A stretch of DNA of 47,303 nt from Prochlorococcus sp. AG-676-M04 (GTDB taxonomy: Bacteria; Cyanobacteriota; Cyanobacteriia; PCC-6307; Cyanobiaceae), in NCBI GenBank assembly GCA_003210895.1, contig QCUB01000006.1, positions 1 to 47,303 on the forward strand. Reading direction: 5' to 3'. The notes below the pieces were generated by a model. That model did not search any database. It was not told the origin of the DNA and saw nothing but the letters and a program-made list of their open reading frames with translations. Shown here piece by piece: positions 17,572-26,637 of this stretch (the stretch's first letter is position 1; every line of letters begins with the position of its first letter). The position numbers and the translations under genes are program-made.

Positions 17572-18339
17572 TTGGAAGAATTAATTACTAAAAAATTTGA
17601 AGTCAAAGATAATTTGAAACCTGGATTTCATAGTGAATCTGATATTTCTAAAAGTATTTTTTTATCTAGGCCAATTGCTTTGAGACTATGGTCTTCTTTT
17701 TTTGTAATTTTGCCAATTTTTGTTCAGGCACCATGGGTCAGATTTGAACCTATAAGTGCTCTTTGTTTTACTTTTATTATTCTTTTTATTGCATTTTTAT
17801 TATCTAGAAAAGAGGAAGATAAATGGTTTATTGTAGGCTCCTTATTATTAGGAGTCACAGGAAGTTGGCTAGGTGGTTGCTTATTTTGGGGCTGGTTAAG
17901 TGCTTATCCTATTCTCCATATTCCTGTTGAAGCGGTAGCATTGCCTCTTGCAATCGTAGGTATTGGAACAAAATGGAAAATTGGCTCAAGTTTTTATATC
18001 TCGTCTTTATTCGGTACAGCGATTACTGACATAACAATATTTTTGACAGGAATAATGGATCAATGGAAGGAGGTTATTACCGCAGACTCCGATAATGCTC
18101 CATTAATACTTCAGAAAACATCAGAAAATCTTATTCAGTTTAAATCATTGTCTATTATTATTTTATCGGCATTGATACTTTGGTTTATATCAAAAGAAAT
18201 TTTTAATTCTGCTATTTCTAATTCTACAAATGGGAAGGCTCTTTTAGTATCAAGTTATGTAATTCAAACAACGTTAATTGTTGATGGTATTTTTATTTTC
18301 TTAGCAATTATCCAACCAACTCTTAGTGGATTGGTTTAA
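17572..18339 (+). CDS. DUF3120 membrane protein
   Basis: 255 aa starting at TTG; the nearby ATG at 17567 is out of frame and stops at once. About seven hydrophobic helices are visible, with the conserved WLGGCLFWGWLSAYPI and HIPVEAVALPLA segments typical of the cyanobacterial DUF3120 family, of unknown function. Its stop overlaps the nadB start (TAATG), so the two are translationally coupled. Confidence 0.8.
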   Translation: MEELITKKFEVKDNLKPGFHSESDISKSIFLSRPIALRLWSSFFVILPIFVQAPWVRFEPISALCFTFIILFIAFLLSRKEEDKWFIVGSLLLGVTGSWLGGCLFWGWLSAYPILHIPVEAVALPLAIVGIGTKWKIGSSFYISSLFGTAITDITIFLTGIMDQWKEVITADSDNAPLILQKTSENLIQFKSLSIIILSALILWFISKEIFNSAISNSTNGKALLVSSYVIQTTLIVDGIFIFLAIIQPTLSGLV

Positions 18340-20006
18340 TGTTAAGACCCCCATTTTCGCAAGACCCAATATCTCTTGATAAGTGGGATGTGATTGTTAT
18401 TGGTGCAGGAGCAGCTGGCTTAATGACTTGTTTGGAATTGCCGCAAAATTTAAATGTACTTCTTTTAAATAGGAATACAAGTAAAAGATCTTCTAGTAGA
18501 TGGGCCCAAGGAGGTTTAGCGTCAGTAGTTAGACCTGAAGATTCTTTTGCTCTTCATATAAAAGATACCTTAAATGCAGGAGATGATCTGTGTGATAAAG
18601 CTGCTGTTGAAATGCTTGTGACAGAAGCTCCTAGTTGTATTGATAGGTTGCAAAATTTAGGTATGGTTTTTGATCAGAGTTATGATCAATTAGCAACAAC
18701 TTTAGAAGCTGCTCATTCTTGTAGAAGAGTTTTACATGTTAAAGATAGAACTGGTAGAGCACTTGTAGAGGTTTTAGAAGACCATATCGAATATAAGAAG
18801 AATATTTTGCATTGTAGAGGTGTACGAGTAACTGAATTGCTTATTGAAAACCAAGAATGTAGAGGAGTCCAGGTACTTGATGGATCTAATTTATATTGGA
18901 TTACATCTAAAGCTGTTGTTTTAGCAACAGGAGGAGGAGGGCATTTATTTACTAATACGACAAATCCTGCTCAATCTTCTGGAGAAGGAATTGCTCTTTC
19001 CTGGAAAGCTGGAGCTGCAATTGAGGATCTTGAATTTATACAATTTCATCCTACAGCTTTAAAATTTTATGGATCTCCTTGTTTTTTAATCTCTGAAGCC
19101 CTTCGAGGAGAAGGAGCAGTTCTTGTAGATAAGAATGGCGAAAGCCCTGTAAAGCATTTACAGAATGGGGATTTAGCTACAAGAGATCAAGTTAGTAGAG
19201 CAATTATGAAAAATATGTATATCAACGATGTTGATCATGTTGGTCTGGATTTAAGATTTATTGATCCAGAAAAAATTGTAGAAAGATTCCCAACCATTTT
19301 AAGTAGATGTCAAGATTATGGAGTCAATCCTCTTAACGAGGTGATTCCTGTTGCTCCAGCAGCTCACTATTGGATGGGAGGTGTACATACCGACTTGAAT
19401 GCATCTTCTACAATTAAGGGATTATATGCCGTAGGAGAAGTAGCTTCTACAGGAGTTCATGGCGCGAATAGACTAGCGAGTAATTCACTAATGGAATGCC
19501 TCGTATTTGCAAGAAAATTGTCTTCTATTGAGTTGAATAAACCTTTTAATTTTCAGAGAATAGATAGACATAATAAAGAATTTTATATGAATAATCCTGA
19601 AGAAGTTTATATCTCAAGTATTTCAGAAAAGATTGAGAGTTTAAGAAAATTATGCTGGTCTAGTTTAGGAGTCTCACGTAACAAAAAAAGTATGATTAAA
19701 CTCTTAGAAAAACTTCAAGATGAGCTAGATCAAACACAAAAAGACCTTTTGCTTAAGAGCCTTAAGAAAATAGAAATTGATCAAAAATTGAAACTCAGTG
19801 AACCAAATAGAAGAGGTCTTAATCTATTGCTTGATTTGCATAATAGACAAGTCACAACATTACTATTATTAAAATCTTGTCTATTTCGTGAGGAGAGTAG
19901 AGGAGGTCATTATAGAGATGATTACCCTACTAAAGATATAAATTGGCAATGTCATACTAGGCAGCAATTAAATCACAAAATATGCAAAAGATTTATTAAA
20001 AATTAG
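18339..20006 (+). CDS. nadB: L-aspartate oxidase
   Basis: 555 aa flavoenzyme that oxidises L-aspartate to iminoaspartate, the first step of de novo NAD synthesis. The N-terminal FAD motif VIVIGAGAAGLMTCLELP is followed by SSRWAQGGLASV near residue 51, EFIQFHPTALKF near residue 230, the catalytic Arg region EALRGEGAVLVD and the C-terminal FAD segment GANRLASNSLMECLVFA. Length and order match NadB rather than succinate dehydrogenase or fumarate reductase flavoproteins. It is coupled to the DUF3120 gene and converges on the VKOR gene with 11 bp overlap. Confidence 0.93.
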   Translation: MLRPPFSQDPISLDKWDVIVIGAGAAGLMTCLELPQNLNVLLLNRNTSKRSSSRWAQGGLASVVRPEDSFALHIKDTLNAGDDLCDKAAVEMLVTEAPSCIDRLQNLGMVFDQSYDQLATTLEAAHSCRRVLHVKDRTGRALVEVLEDHIEYKKNILHCRGVRVTELLIENQECRGVQVLDGSNLYWITSKAVVLATGGGGHLFTNTTNPAQSSGEGIALSWKAGAAIEDLEFIQFHPTALKFYGSPCFLISEALRGEGAVLVDKNGESPVKHLQNGDLATRDQVSRAIMKNMYINDVDHVGLDLRFIDPEKIVERFPTILSRCQDYGVNPLNEVIPVAPAAHYWMGGVHTDLNASSTIKGLYAVGEVASTGVHGANRLASNSLMECLVFARKLSSIELNKPFNFQRIDRHNKEFYMNNPEEVYISSISEKIESLRKLCWSSLGVSRNKKSMIKLLEKLQDELDQTQKDLLLKSLKKIEIDQKLKLSEPNRRGLNLLLDLHNRQVTTLLLLKSCLFREESRGGHYRDDYPTKDINWQCHTRQQLNHKICKRFIKN

Positions 20007-20931
20007 AATCCCCCGCATATCCTGTGATGATTGCTAGGTCATTTAAGTCTTTAACACCACTATATATTTTTCCTTTTATTTCCCATGATGGAAATCCTTC
20101 AATCTGTTTTTCTCTACAAAGTTCATATTGGCTATTTTTACCATCTTGAGCACACTCTATAACTACCAATTCTTTTACTGCTTTTTTGCCAAATAATTGT
20201 TTTTGATCATGGCAATGAGGACACCAATACGCACTATACATTTTAATATCATTATCACTTAAAAATTTGGCAAATTTAACTTTTTGAGGCGAGCTTGAGG
20301 TTGTAATTGCAGGTGATACTTTTTCTAAAGTATTTACAATTTCATTTGTTTTAGAAGGGTCAACATAATTAGACCATATCAAACCTCCTATGAGAACTGT
20401 TAAAGCAACTATTAATCCTCTATAAAGCATAGGTTCTCGACTTTCGAAATTTGCACCAATCATAGAGATAATAAAGATGGAAATAGATAATATTGCCGAA
20501 AGGATACAAAAAAAACAATAAGCTTCAATTTTAAAAAACATTATATTTATCAAAAGCAAGCTAAATATAGAAGAAGCAAAAGAGATTAAAAATATTAGCC
20601 ACCATATAAATTTGTTTAATTTTTCTTTAGGTGAAATTATATTTAATGATAGAAATATGGAAAGAACTAGTATTGAAGAATAAGTAATAACTCCGGCTAA
20701 TGAGAGGGGAATATTGAATTGACTATTCTCGAATAAAGTACCCCAAGGGCTATTTAAAACGGTCTCGCAGCTATTTTTGATTCCTGGACATGAGAGTGAG
20801 TTAAATAATCCCCAATTTTTTAAAGTAATTGAACCTGTATCAACTAATCCTATAGTGCTCAGAACAGCAATTATAATTTTTGGCCATTTTAAATCATTTT
20901 TATTTCTTCTTTTTAAAGTCTCAAGCGCCAT
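19996..20931 (-). CDS. VKOR-thioredoxin fusion, disulfide-bond formation protein
   Basis: 311 aa. Residues 15-190 form a VKOR membrane domain with the loop cysteines Cys48 and Cys55 and the quinone-reactive CxxC pair Cys139/Cys142 (YCFFC). A thioredoxin-like domain follows in the periplasm or lumen with WCPHC (Cys237/Cys240) and the cis-proline site GFPSW. Known cyanobacterial homologues oxidise secreted or luminal proteins and pass electrons to quinone; the plant homologue (LTO1) is needed for photosystem II assembly. All catalytic cysteines are present, so it is probably active. Confidence 0.92.
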   Translation of the reverse strand: MALETLKRRNKNDLKWPKIIIAVLSTIGLVDTGSITLKNWGLFNSLSCPGIKNSCETVLNSPWGTLFENSQFNIPLSLAGVITYSSILVLSIFLSLNIISPKEKLNKFIWWLIFLISFASSIFSLLLINIMFFKIEAYCFFCILSAILSISIFIISMIGANFESREPMLYRGLIVALTVLIGGLIWSNYVDPSKTNEIVNTLEKVSPAITTSSSPQKVKFAKFLSDNDIKMYSAYWCPHCHDQKQLFGKKAVKELVVIECAQDGKNSQYELCREKQIEGFPSWEIKGKIYSGVKDLNDLAIITGYAGDSNF

Positions 20932-21042
20932 AGAGCTTTAATATTTGTAATTTGCAGAATCTATCTTAAGATTATATTTTAACGAGACTTTTAAATAAGA
21001 TTCTTTGTTACTTATTATATTACACGATATCTAAACTCAGTG

Positions 21043-22404
21043 ATGCAAAATAATCAAAATATTAAAGATAAAAAACCTTCAAAGGTTGCCTTTAGCCATG
21101 TTGGGTGTGAGAAAAATCTTGTTGATACTGAACATATGCAAGGGTTGTTAGATAAGGAGGGATATGAAGTCGGTAATAATATAGATGATGCGAATGTAAT
21201 TGTTGTCAATACTTGTAGTTTTATAGAAACAGCTAGACAAGAATCTATTAGGAGAATTCTTGAATTTACCGATCAAGGCAAAGAGGTAATTGTTGCTGGT
21301 TGTATGGCGCAACATTTTAAAGAAGAACTGTTAAAAGAAATGCCTGAAATAAAAGGTTTAGTAGGAACTGGAGATTATCAGAAAATAGCCAAGGTTATAA
21401 ATCGAATAGAGCAAGGTGAAATTGTTAATGAAGTTTCAAAAATTCCTGAATTTATTGCAGATGAAACAATTCCGCGTTTGGTAGATAAAAATAAATTTGT
21501 TGCTTATCTTCGTATCGCTGAAGGTTGTAATTATAATTGCGCATTTTGTATTATTCCGAAGTTAAGAGGTCCTCAACGAAGCAGGACTATAGAATCTATA
21601 GTTTCAGAAGCAAAAAGTCTCGCGGCTCAAGGGATTCAAGAAATAATATTAATTAGTCAAATTACAACAAATTATGGTCAAGATATTTATGGTAAACCTT
21701 CTTTATCAAAACTCTTGAAAGAACTGTCTAAAGTTTCTGTTCCTTGGATACGAATCCATTATGCCTATCCAACTGGTTTAACTGATGAAGTTATCAAAGC
21801 TTTTAAAGATTCAAATAATATAGTCCCCTATTTTGATCTGCCTTTGCAACATAGCCATCCAGATGTTCTTAAAAGTATGAATAGACCTTGGCAGGCTTCT
21901 TTAAATGAATCAATTTTGAGTAAAATTAGAGAGCAAATACCATCTTCTGTATTAAGAACAAGCTTAATTGTTGGTTTCCCAGGAGAAAATCAAAAACATT
22001 TTCAACATCTTTTAGATTTTTTGTATAGGCATGAATTTGATCATGTTGGGGTTTTTATTTTTTCTCCTGAGGAAGGAACAAGTGCTTTTGATTTACCCAA
22101 TAGGGTACCTTCAGAAGTCGCTGATGCAAGAAAAGATAATATAATGTCTATTCAACAAACTATTTCTAAAAATAAGAATCAATCATATATAGGTAATACA
22201 GTTAGGGTATTAGTTGAAAAAATATCTGCAAATAATGAACTTATAGGACGCTCTTATCACTTTGCTCCTGAAATAGATGGAAATGTAATTTTATCTATAA
22301 AAGATAATAAAAATGAGAATAAATATGTTGGTAAATTTGTTGATGCAAATATTTGTTTTGCAGATGAATATGATTTATATGGAGAAGTTATAAACATCTT
22401 ATAA
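21043..22404 (+). CDS. rimO: Ribosomal protein S12 methylthiotransferase
   Basis: 453 aa from the ATG; a GTG directly before it is an alternative. It is a radical SAM enzyme with two 4Fe-4S clusters that methylthiolates an aspartate of ribosomal protein S12. The N-terminal UPF0004 cysteines are visible in [20 protein letters not shown] and AGCMAQ. The radical SAM motif is [11 protein letters not shown] near residue 162, and a TRAM domain ends the protein. [11 protein letters not shown] distinguishes RimO from the tRNA enzyme MiaB, as does [16 protein letters not shown]. Confidence 0.93.
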   Translation: MQNNQNIKDKKPSKVAFSHVGCEKNLVDTEHMQGLLDKEGYEVGNNIDDANVIVVNTCSFIETARQESIRRILEFTDQGKEVIVAGCMAQHFKEELLKEMPEIKGLVGTGDYQKIAKVINRIEQGEIVNEVSKIPEFIADETIPRLVDKNKFVAYLRIAEGCNYNCAFCIIPKLRGPQRSRTIESIVSEAKSLAAQGIQEIILISQITTNYGQDIYGKPSLSKLLKELSKVSVPWIRIHYAYPTGLTDEVIKAFKDSNNIVPYFDLPLQHSHPDVLKSMNRPWQASLNESILSKIREQIPSSVLRTSLIVGFPGENQKHFQHLLDFLYRHEFDHVGVFIFSPEEGTSAFDLPNRVPSEVADARKDNIMSIQQTISKNKNQSYIGNTVRVLVEKISANNELIGRSYHFAPEIDGNVILSIKDNKNENKYVGKFVDANICFADEYDLYGEVINIL

Positions 22405-22412
22405 ATTTTTCT

Positions 22413-22505
22413 CTAAATTAATTTAACTGCTCTCAAGAGTTTATCCAATAAGAAAGCCGCTCCAAAACCGAAACCTAGAAATGCAAAATAGAAAATGATG
22501 TTCAT
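22413..22505 (-). CDS. petL: Probable cytochrome b6f small subunit PetL, 30 aa (not in ORF track)
   Basis: A 30-codon ATG ORF encodes MNIIFYFAFLGFGFGAAFLL followed by DKLLRAVKLI. One transmembrane helix with a very short tail ending K-L-I matches the size and C-terminus of PetL, a peripheral subunit of the cytochrome b6f complex in the thylakoid membrane. Such tiny subunits diverge quickly, so the assignment is moderate; another photosystem microprotein is possible. It stands between rimO and the DUF4346 gene. Confidence 0.6.
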   Translation of the reverse strand: MNIIFYFAFLGFGFGAAFLLDKLLRAVKLI

Positions 22506-22569
22506 TTATCTTTTATATTTTATTTAATTTAGCATCTCAATACTATTAGAATTTTTTTCGTTTAATTTC

Positions 22570-22956
22570 TTAATCTTGTGTGTAGGGTAAATTTTTGTAT
22601 AAACATTCTTCTGCTTTTTGTAATTCTCGACCTAAATATAATGCATGATCAATTCTAGTTATCAGATCGGTCCTTTTTTCTGTGATTGCTATTCCAACCT
22701 CTTTAGCACTTATTCCGGTGAAAATCTCATTACAAGCTTTGATTTCTTTTGAATCACATTTTATAGGCTTATTCGTTTTAGGATCTAGAGCATATCCCTC
22801 TTCGTTAATTTTGTTTAAATAATGCTCTAAGATTAATTGTTTTGCCTTTAAATCGATTTTTATAATAAAATATCCATTTGGATCTAGCTCAATATATCTA
22901 TTAGATAAATCACTATCCAATTCTACTTTTTTCTCAAAGATTTTACTAAAATCCAT
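22570..22956 (-). CDS. DUF4346 protein
   Basis: 128 aa, soluble. The N-terminal region ELDPNGYFIIKIDLKAKQLILEHY and the C-terminal HALYLGRELQKAEECL ending YTQD match the pattern of DUF4346, a domain common in cyanobacteria and also found next to tetrahydromethanopterin-related proteins. The function is unknown. The His in HALYLGRELxKAE is the most conserved position in relatives. It has no close operon partner. Confidence 0.75.
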   Translation of the reverse strand: MDFSKIFEKKVELDSDLSNRYIELDPNGYFIIKIDLKAKQLILEHYLNKINEEGYALDPKTNKPIKCDSKEIKACNEIFTGISAKEVGIAITEKRTDLITRIDHALYLGRELQKAEECLYKNLPYTQD

Positions 22957-23022
22957 GTTTAATATATTTCAATAAAATTATATTATTAATATTATCAATG
23001 ATCTAGCCAATTAATTTTTAGT

Positions 23023-24177
23023 TTATTTAAAAGGGATAGAATTATTTTCTAACTCAATTTCTTGCATGGTTTGAAAATTAACTTTATTTAACCAAGGAGT
23101 AATTATATCTTCCATATTGTTGTTAAACCATTTGTGAAAACTTTTAGTACCTTTCGCATAAAATCCTCTTCTTCTTTTGTGTTTGCCTCCTGCCCCTGGA
23201 TCAAAACTTTTAATTTTATTTTTTATTGCCCACTCAATAGGCTGGTAGTAGCATAATTCAAAATGTAAGTTAAGTATTTCTTCTTGACTACCCCAATATC
23301 TTCCCCATATATTTTTTTCATTTTTTATACACATTGACATTGCAATAATACTTGCAGAATCATTTCTTGAGGCACTAAAAAGTAATAGATTTTTTTTATT
23401 CTCAAGAATTTTTTCGAAAAACTCAGAGGTAAGATATTTGCTACCCCATACTCCCCATCTCAAACAATGCTGTTCATAAAAATTATGCATTTTTTGAACT
23501 ATTTCTAGATTTATATTCTCTTCTGTATGAATTTTTATCTCTAAATTTTGTTTTAGAATTGATTTTCTTTCTTTTTTAATATTTTTTCTTTGATTAGAGT
23601 TGAACCTGGATAAAAAATCATCAAATGTATTTTCTCCATTATTCTTCCATTCACTACTTGTATTTATCCATTCCTGATATCCCAAAGATTGGAGATGTTT
23701 CCCCCAATCTTCGTTTACATACAAGAAATTACAACTCAAGATATTATTTTTTAAAGCAAATTCATCAATGTGCTTTATTAATGAATTTGTAATCGGTGTT
23801 TTATTTTTATTCTCTTTGTATAAGAATTCATATCCATTAATAGGGCTGTAAGGGCTCATCCCAATCAGCTTGGGATAATAATTCAATTTTAAATCTTGAG
23901 CTAATCTTGCAAAGGATTGATCAAAAATAAATTCTCCATAACTATGATTTTTAAGAAAAAGTGGAGCTATTCCGCATATCTCTTCATTTTCATAAGCAAT
24001 AAAATATAAAGGTTGCCAGCCAGTTTCTCTCGATACACTTTTCGATAACTCAAGGTTATTGAGCCATTCCCATTCATAAAATGGATTGTTGATTCCTTTT
24101 CTTAATTCATTCCAAGTTTTTTTGTTTATTTCCTGAATAGATAATTTAATTTCAATTTTGTGCTCAATATGATTCAT
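23023..24177 (-). CDS. FemAB-like / GNAT-superfamily acyltransferase (PF04339-type)
   Basis: 384 aa. The C-terminal half carries the hallmark FDPGAGGKHKRRRGF and an RYWGSQEEILNLHFELCYYQ segment, typical of the peptidogalycan biosynthesis/recognition (FemAB-like) family. NPFYEWEWLNNLE near residue 31 and LAPLFLK-like IAPLFLKNHSYGEFIFD fit the N-terminal acyltransferase lobe. The substrate is unknown; an aminoacyl or acyl transfer to a cell-envelope component is the usual suggestion. It follows the RibD-like gene by 12 bp as the third gene of the queD operon. Confidence 0.82.
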   Translation of the reverse strand: MNHIEHKIEIKLSIQEINKKTWNELRKGINNPFYEWEWLNNLELSKSVSRETGWQPLYFIAYENEEICGIAPLFLKNHSYGEFIFDQSFARLAQDLKLNYYPKLIGMSPYSPINGYEFLYKENKNKTPITNSLIKHIDEFALKNNILSCNFLYVNEDWGKHLQSLGYQEWINTSSEWKNNGENTFDDFLSRFNSNQRKNIKKERKSILKQNLEIKIHTEENINLEIVQKMHNFYEQHCLRWGVWGSKYLTSEFFEKILENKKNLLLFSASRNDSASIIAMSMCIKNEKNIWGRYWGSQEEILNLHFELCYYQPIEWAIKNKIKSFDPGAGGKHKRRRGFYAKGTKSFHKWFNNNMEDIITPWLNKVNFQTMQEIELENNSIPFK

Positions 24178-24189
24178 AAATTTTTTACT

Positions 24190-24852
24190 TTAATCATTTT
24201 TAATTTTTCTTGTGTAATGAATATATATTTCATTTTTATCTAATTCTTGAATAGATTTTATATTCCAAAATTGCTTTAAATTAAAAATCTTATTTGTTTG
24301 TTCAGCAGGTATCCATGTATATTTTCCTCCAATAATTCTTGGGGCTATTGTAATTTTGATTTCATCAATCAAATCTTCTTTCACAAAAGAATTTATAAGC
24401 TTTGCTCCACCAAGAAGAGCTAGACGATTAATTCCAGCTTTTTTAATACTTAGCAAGGTTTTCCTCCAAGAATTTTTGTATGAAATTTCTTTCTCAAAAT
24501 CTATATTTTCTATTGTGTCAATTTTATTAGAGCTGATTAACCATCTTTTAATTGGTTGTTTGAAATAATTCCAATCTTTTTCAAACTTTTTGCTATTGGA
24601 TGCGACTATAGAAATAGGCTGATTTTTTGAAAATTTTATTTCGCCATTTTTACAATAATTTTTCACTAAATATGTACTTTGATGAGCTTTTAGAGTTCCT
24701 AATCCAAAAATTGTAGCGTCAACTATTGATAAGTTTTCATTTAATATTTTCCTATCTTCCTTACTACCAAGATGGGATTCTCTTCCACTTGGGAAAGCAA
24801 TCCTTCCATCTAGACTAGAAGCGATAATGATCGCTATGCGGGGAGTATTCAA
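24190..24852 (-). CDS. RibD C-terminal-type reductase (DHFR-like fold)
   Basis: 220 aa from a TTG codon that overlaps the queD stop (TTGA). IAIIIASSLDGRIAFPSGR at the N-terminus, ILNENLSIVDATIFGLGTL, and LALLGGAKLINSFVKEDLIDEI are the substrate- and NADPH-binding segments of the RibD_C family. The deaminase domain of bifunctional RibD is missing. It may be the riboflavin-pathway reductase or a pterin reductase; its tight coupling with a two-domain pterin synthase makes the second worth considering. That is an inference from context. Confidence 0.8.
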   Translation of the reverse strand: MNTPRIAIIIASSLDGRIAFPSGRESHLGSKEDRKILNENLSIVDATIFGLGTLKAHQSTYLVKNYCKNGEIKFSKNQPISIVASNSKKFEKDWNYFKQPIKRWLISSNKIDTIENIDFEKEISYKNSWRKTLLSIKKAGINRLALLGGAKLINSFVKEDLIDEIKITIAPRIIGGKYTWIPAEQTNKIFNLKQFWNIKSIQELDKNEIYIHYTRKIKND

Positions 24853-25775
24853 GCTTGAGCAACTAAAGAGTTCTCAAGATTTCTTTGCAAAGAATTTGGT
24901 ATGGTTTGCTCGACATAAATTTCAGCAGCATTATTTGGACTCTCTTGAAGTTTTATCTTGTGTAGATTTGCTCCGATTTTTTTAATCGGAGATGAGAGGA
25001 TATCAGAAATGTGTAGTGCAATATTTTCACATGTTGGGACGCAAGTTTTAAAATATTCGATATCTTTGTTTAAGAATGTATGATCAAACTGTTCAACTAT
25101 AAGATCATTAATAATTGTTTGTAATGAAGGTAAATCACATATCATCCCAGTTCTTGGATCAATTTTTCCTCGGACAGTTACATCGAGAAAATAATTATGT
25201 CCATGTCCATTAACTCTGGCACATTTACCATAAATTTTCTTGTTTTCATCAAGAGAAATATCATCTTTAGCTAATCTGTGAGCAGCATTAAAATGACTTT
25301 GAATTGTTAATAGAGCTTCCATGTTTTTTCCATAATAATCTGCCCATAAAGTAGGGCTTTCATAAAGTCTTAAACTTGTAAGAGGTAGATCATCTTTTAA
25401 GCGATTCCAGATAACTTTAACCAATGCCTCAGTCGTTGGAAGAATGCCATCCTGACTATGAATATTAAATTCAGGCCAAACATCATTTAAAAAACGAAAA
25501 TCTAATTGTCCAGTAACCTTATTCTTAATAGAATGTTTTACATCAGAGAGATTAAGAACCATTCCATCCGAGTCAAGTTTTCCACCCATTGATACAATGA
25601 GCTCATAATTATGACCATGTCCTGGAGCTATACTACATTTCCCAAAAAGAGAGAAATTATCTTCTAAGCTTTTTTCAGGAAGCCAATAACGATGACTCGA
25701 ACTAAAACAGGCACGTCGAGTTATGACGCATTCACGTCCCTGGCCATGTAATGGTTTGGTATGTGTAAAAGTCAT
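24849..25775 (-). CDS. queD: Tandem 6-pyruvoyl-tetrahydropterin synthase / QueD-family protein
   Basis: 308 aa made of two QueD/PTPS domains. Both keep the zinc histidines: His28, His53 and His55 in domain 1; His166, His191 and His193 in domain 2, each with a GHGHNY motif. Both also keep the catalytic cysteine (Cys47, Cys185). The general-base histidine of the D-H motif is present in domain 2 (FDHTFLN, His232) but is Phe93 in domain 1 (LDFRFLN). So domain 2 is likely the working enzyme and domain 1 altered. The product is preQ0/queuosine precursor or a tetrahydropterin. Confidence 0.88.
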   Translation of the reverse strand: MTFTHTKPLHGQGRECVITRRACFSSSHRYWLPEKSLEDNFSLFGKCSIAPGHGHNYELIVSMGGKLDSDGMVLNLSDVKHSIKNKVTGQLDFRFLNDVWPEFNIHSQDGILPTTEALVKVIWNRLKDDLPLTSLRLYESPTLWADYYGKNMEALLTIQSHFNAAHRLAKDDISLDENKKIYGKCARVNGHGHNYFLDVTVRGKIDPRTGMICDLPSLQTIINDLIVEQFDHTFLNKDIEYFKTCVPTCENIALHISDILSSPIKKIGANLHKIKLQESPNNAAEIYVEQTIPNSLQRNLENSLVAQA

Positions 25776-25825
25776 AAATGTCTGTAATAATACTATCTTA
25801 AGGTTTTATATACGTTTTTGTCTGT

Positions 25826-26383
25826 ATGGAAAAATCTATTATTGAAAAAACAAACAAAATAATTAAAGGAAGAAGTATATTTTTGATAGGTATGATGGCT
25901 AGTGGTAAATCTCAAACTGGTCCAGTATTAGCTGAATTATTGAGATATAAGTATATTGATATAGATAAATTAATAGAGAAAATATCAAAAAAAACAATTA
26001 ATGAAATATTTCAGCAAGATGGAGAAGGATTATTTCGAGAACTAGAAACAAATTGCTTAAAAGAAACAATCAAAATTCCCTCCTTAGTAATATCTACTGG
26101 TGGAGGTATTATTACTAAACCAGAAAACTGGGGTGTATTACGGCAAGGAATAATTATTTGGATTGATACAAACCAAGAGATTGCACTTGAGAGGTTAAGA
26201 AATGATATTGAAAATAGACCTTTACTTCAGGGACAAGATTTAAGTGATTTATATAGCCATATTTTTCAATCTAGAAAAAATTTATATTCTCAAGCTGACT
26301 TGAGAGTTAAGGTTGATAAAGAAAATGTTGAAGAAGTTGCTAAAAAAATAATTTATGAAATTCATAAAAAAATTATCAATTAA
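25826..26383 (+). CDS. aroK: Shikimate kinase
   Basis: 185 aa. It phosphorylates shikimate in the pathway to chorismate and aromatic amino acids. Walker A is GMMASGKSQTG near residue 22. YIDIDKLIE supplies the Asp that binds magnesium and substrate, FRELE the Arg/Glu pair, and STGGGIITKPENW the shikimate-binding GGG loop. ENRPLLQG lies in the lid. Length is normal. It is divergent from queD across 50 bp and converges on the CRR7 gene with 4 bp overlap. Confidence 0.92.
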   Translation: MEKSIIEKTNKIIKGRSIFLIGMMASGKSQTGPVLAELLRYKYIDIDKLIEKISKKTINEIFQQDGEGLFRELETNCLKETIKIPSLVISTGGGIITKPENWGVLRQGIIIWIDTNQEIALERLRNDIENRPLLQGQDLSDLYSHIFQSRKNLYSQADLRVKVDKENVEEVAKKIIYEIHKKIIN

Positions 26384-26637
26384 TCTGGCTCCACTCGTAC
26401 AGCAAACCATTTAATAACGAATCCAAATTTTATTTCTAATTCATAAGTACTTTCTAATAATTCTTCGAGAAATTTCTCATTGGAATAATCTTTCTTTTGA
26501 TATATTGTTGATGAATCAATCTTAGGAAGCCAATTTTTTAACCATAATATTGCTTCTTTTTTAGTTACTATTTTTTCTTTTGAATCTGGCTCTAATAAAA
26601 CAAAATGGTCTTCAGATCTTATTAATGGATTTGACAT
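26380..26637 (-). CDS. CRR7-family protein (chlororespiratory reduction 7)
   Basis: 85 aa. VLLEPDSKEKIVTKKEAILW followed by a TYELEIKFGFVIKWFAVRVE end matches the CRR7 domain, where the plant protein is required for accumulation of the chloroplast NDH-1 complex. A role in NDH-1 assembly or cyclic electron flow in this cell is inferred from that family. Its ATG and that of the divergent DUF6816-like gene overlap within a single CATG, so there is no spacer for a conventional promoter. Confidence 0.8.
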   Translation of the reverse strand: MSNPLIRSEDHFVLLEPDSKEKIVTKKEAILWLKNWLPKIDSSTIYQKKDYSNEKFLEELLESTYELEIKFGFVIKWFAVRVEPD

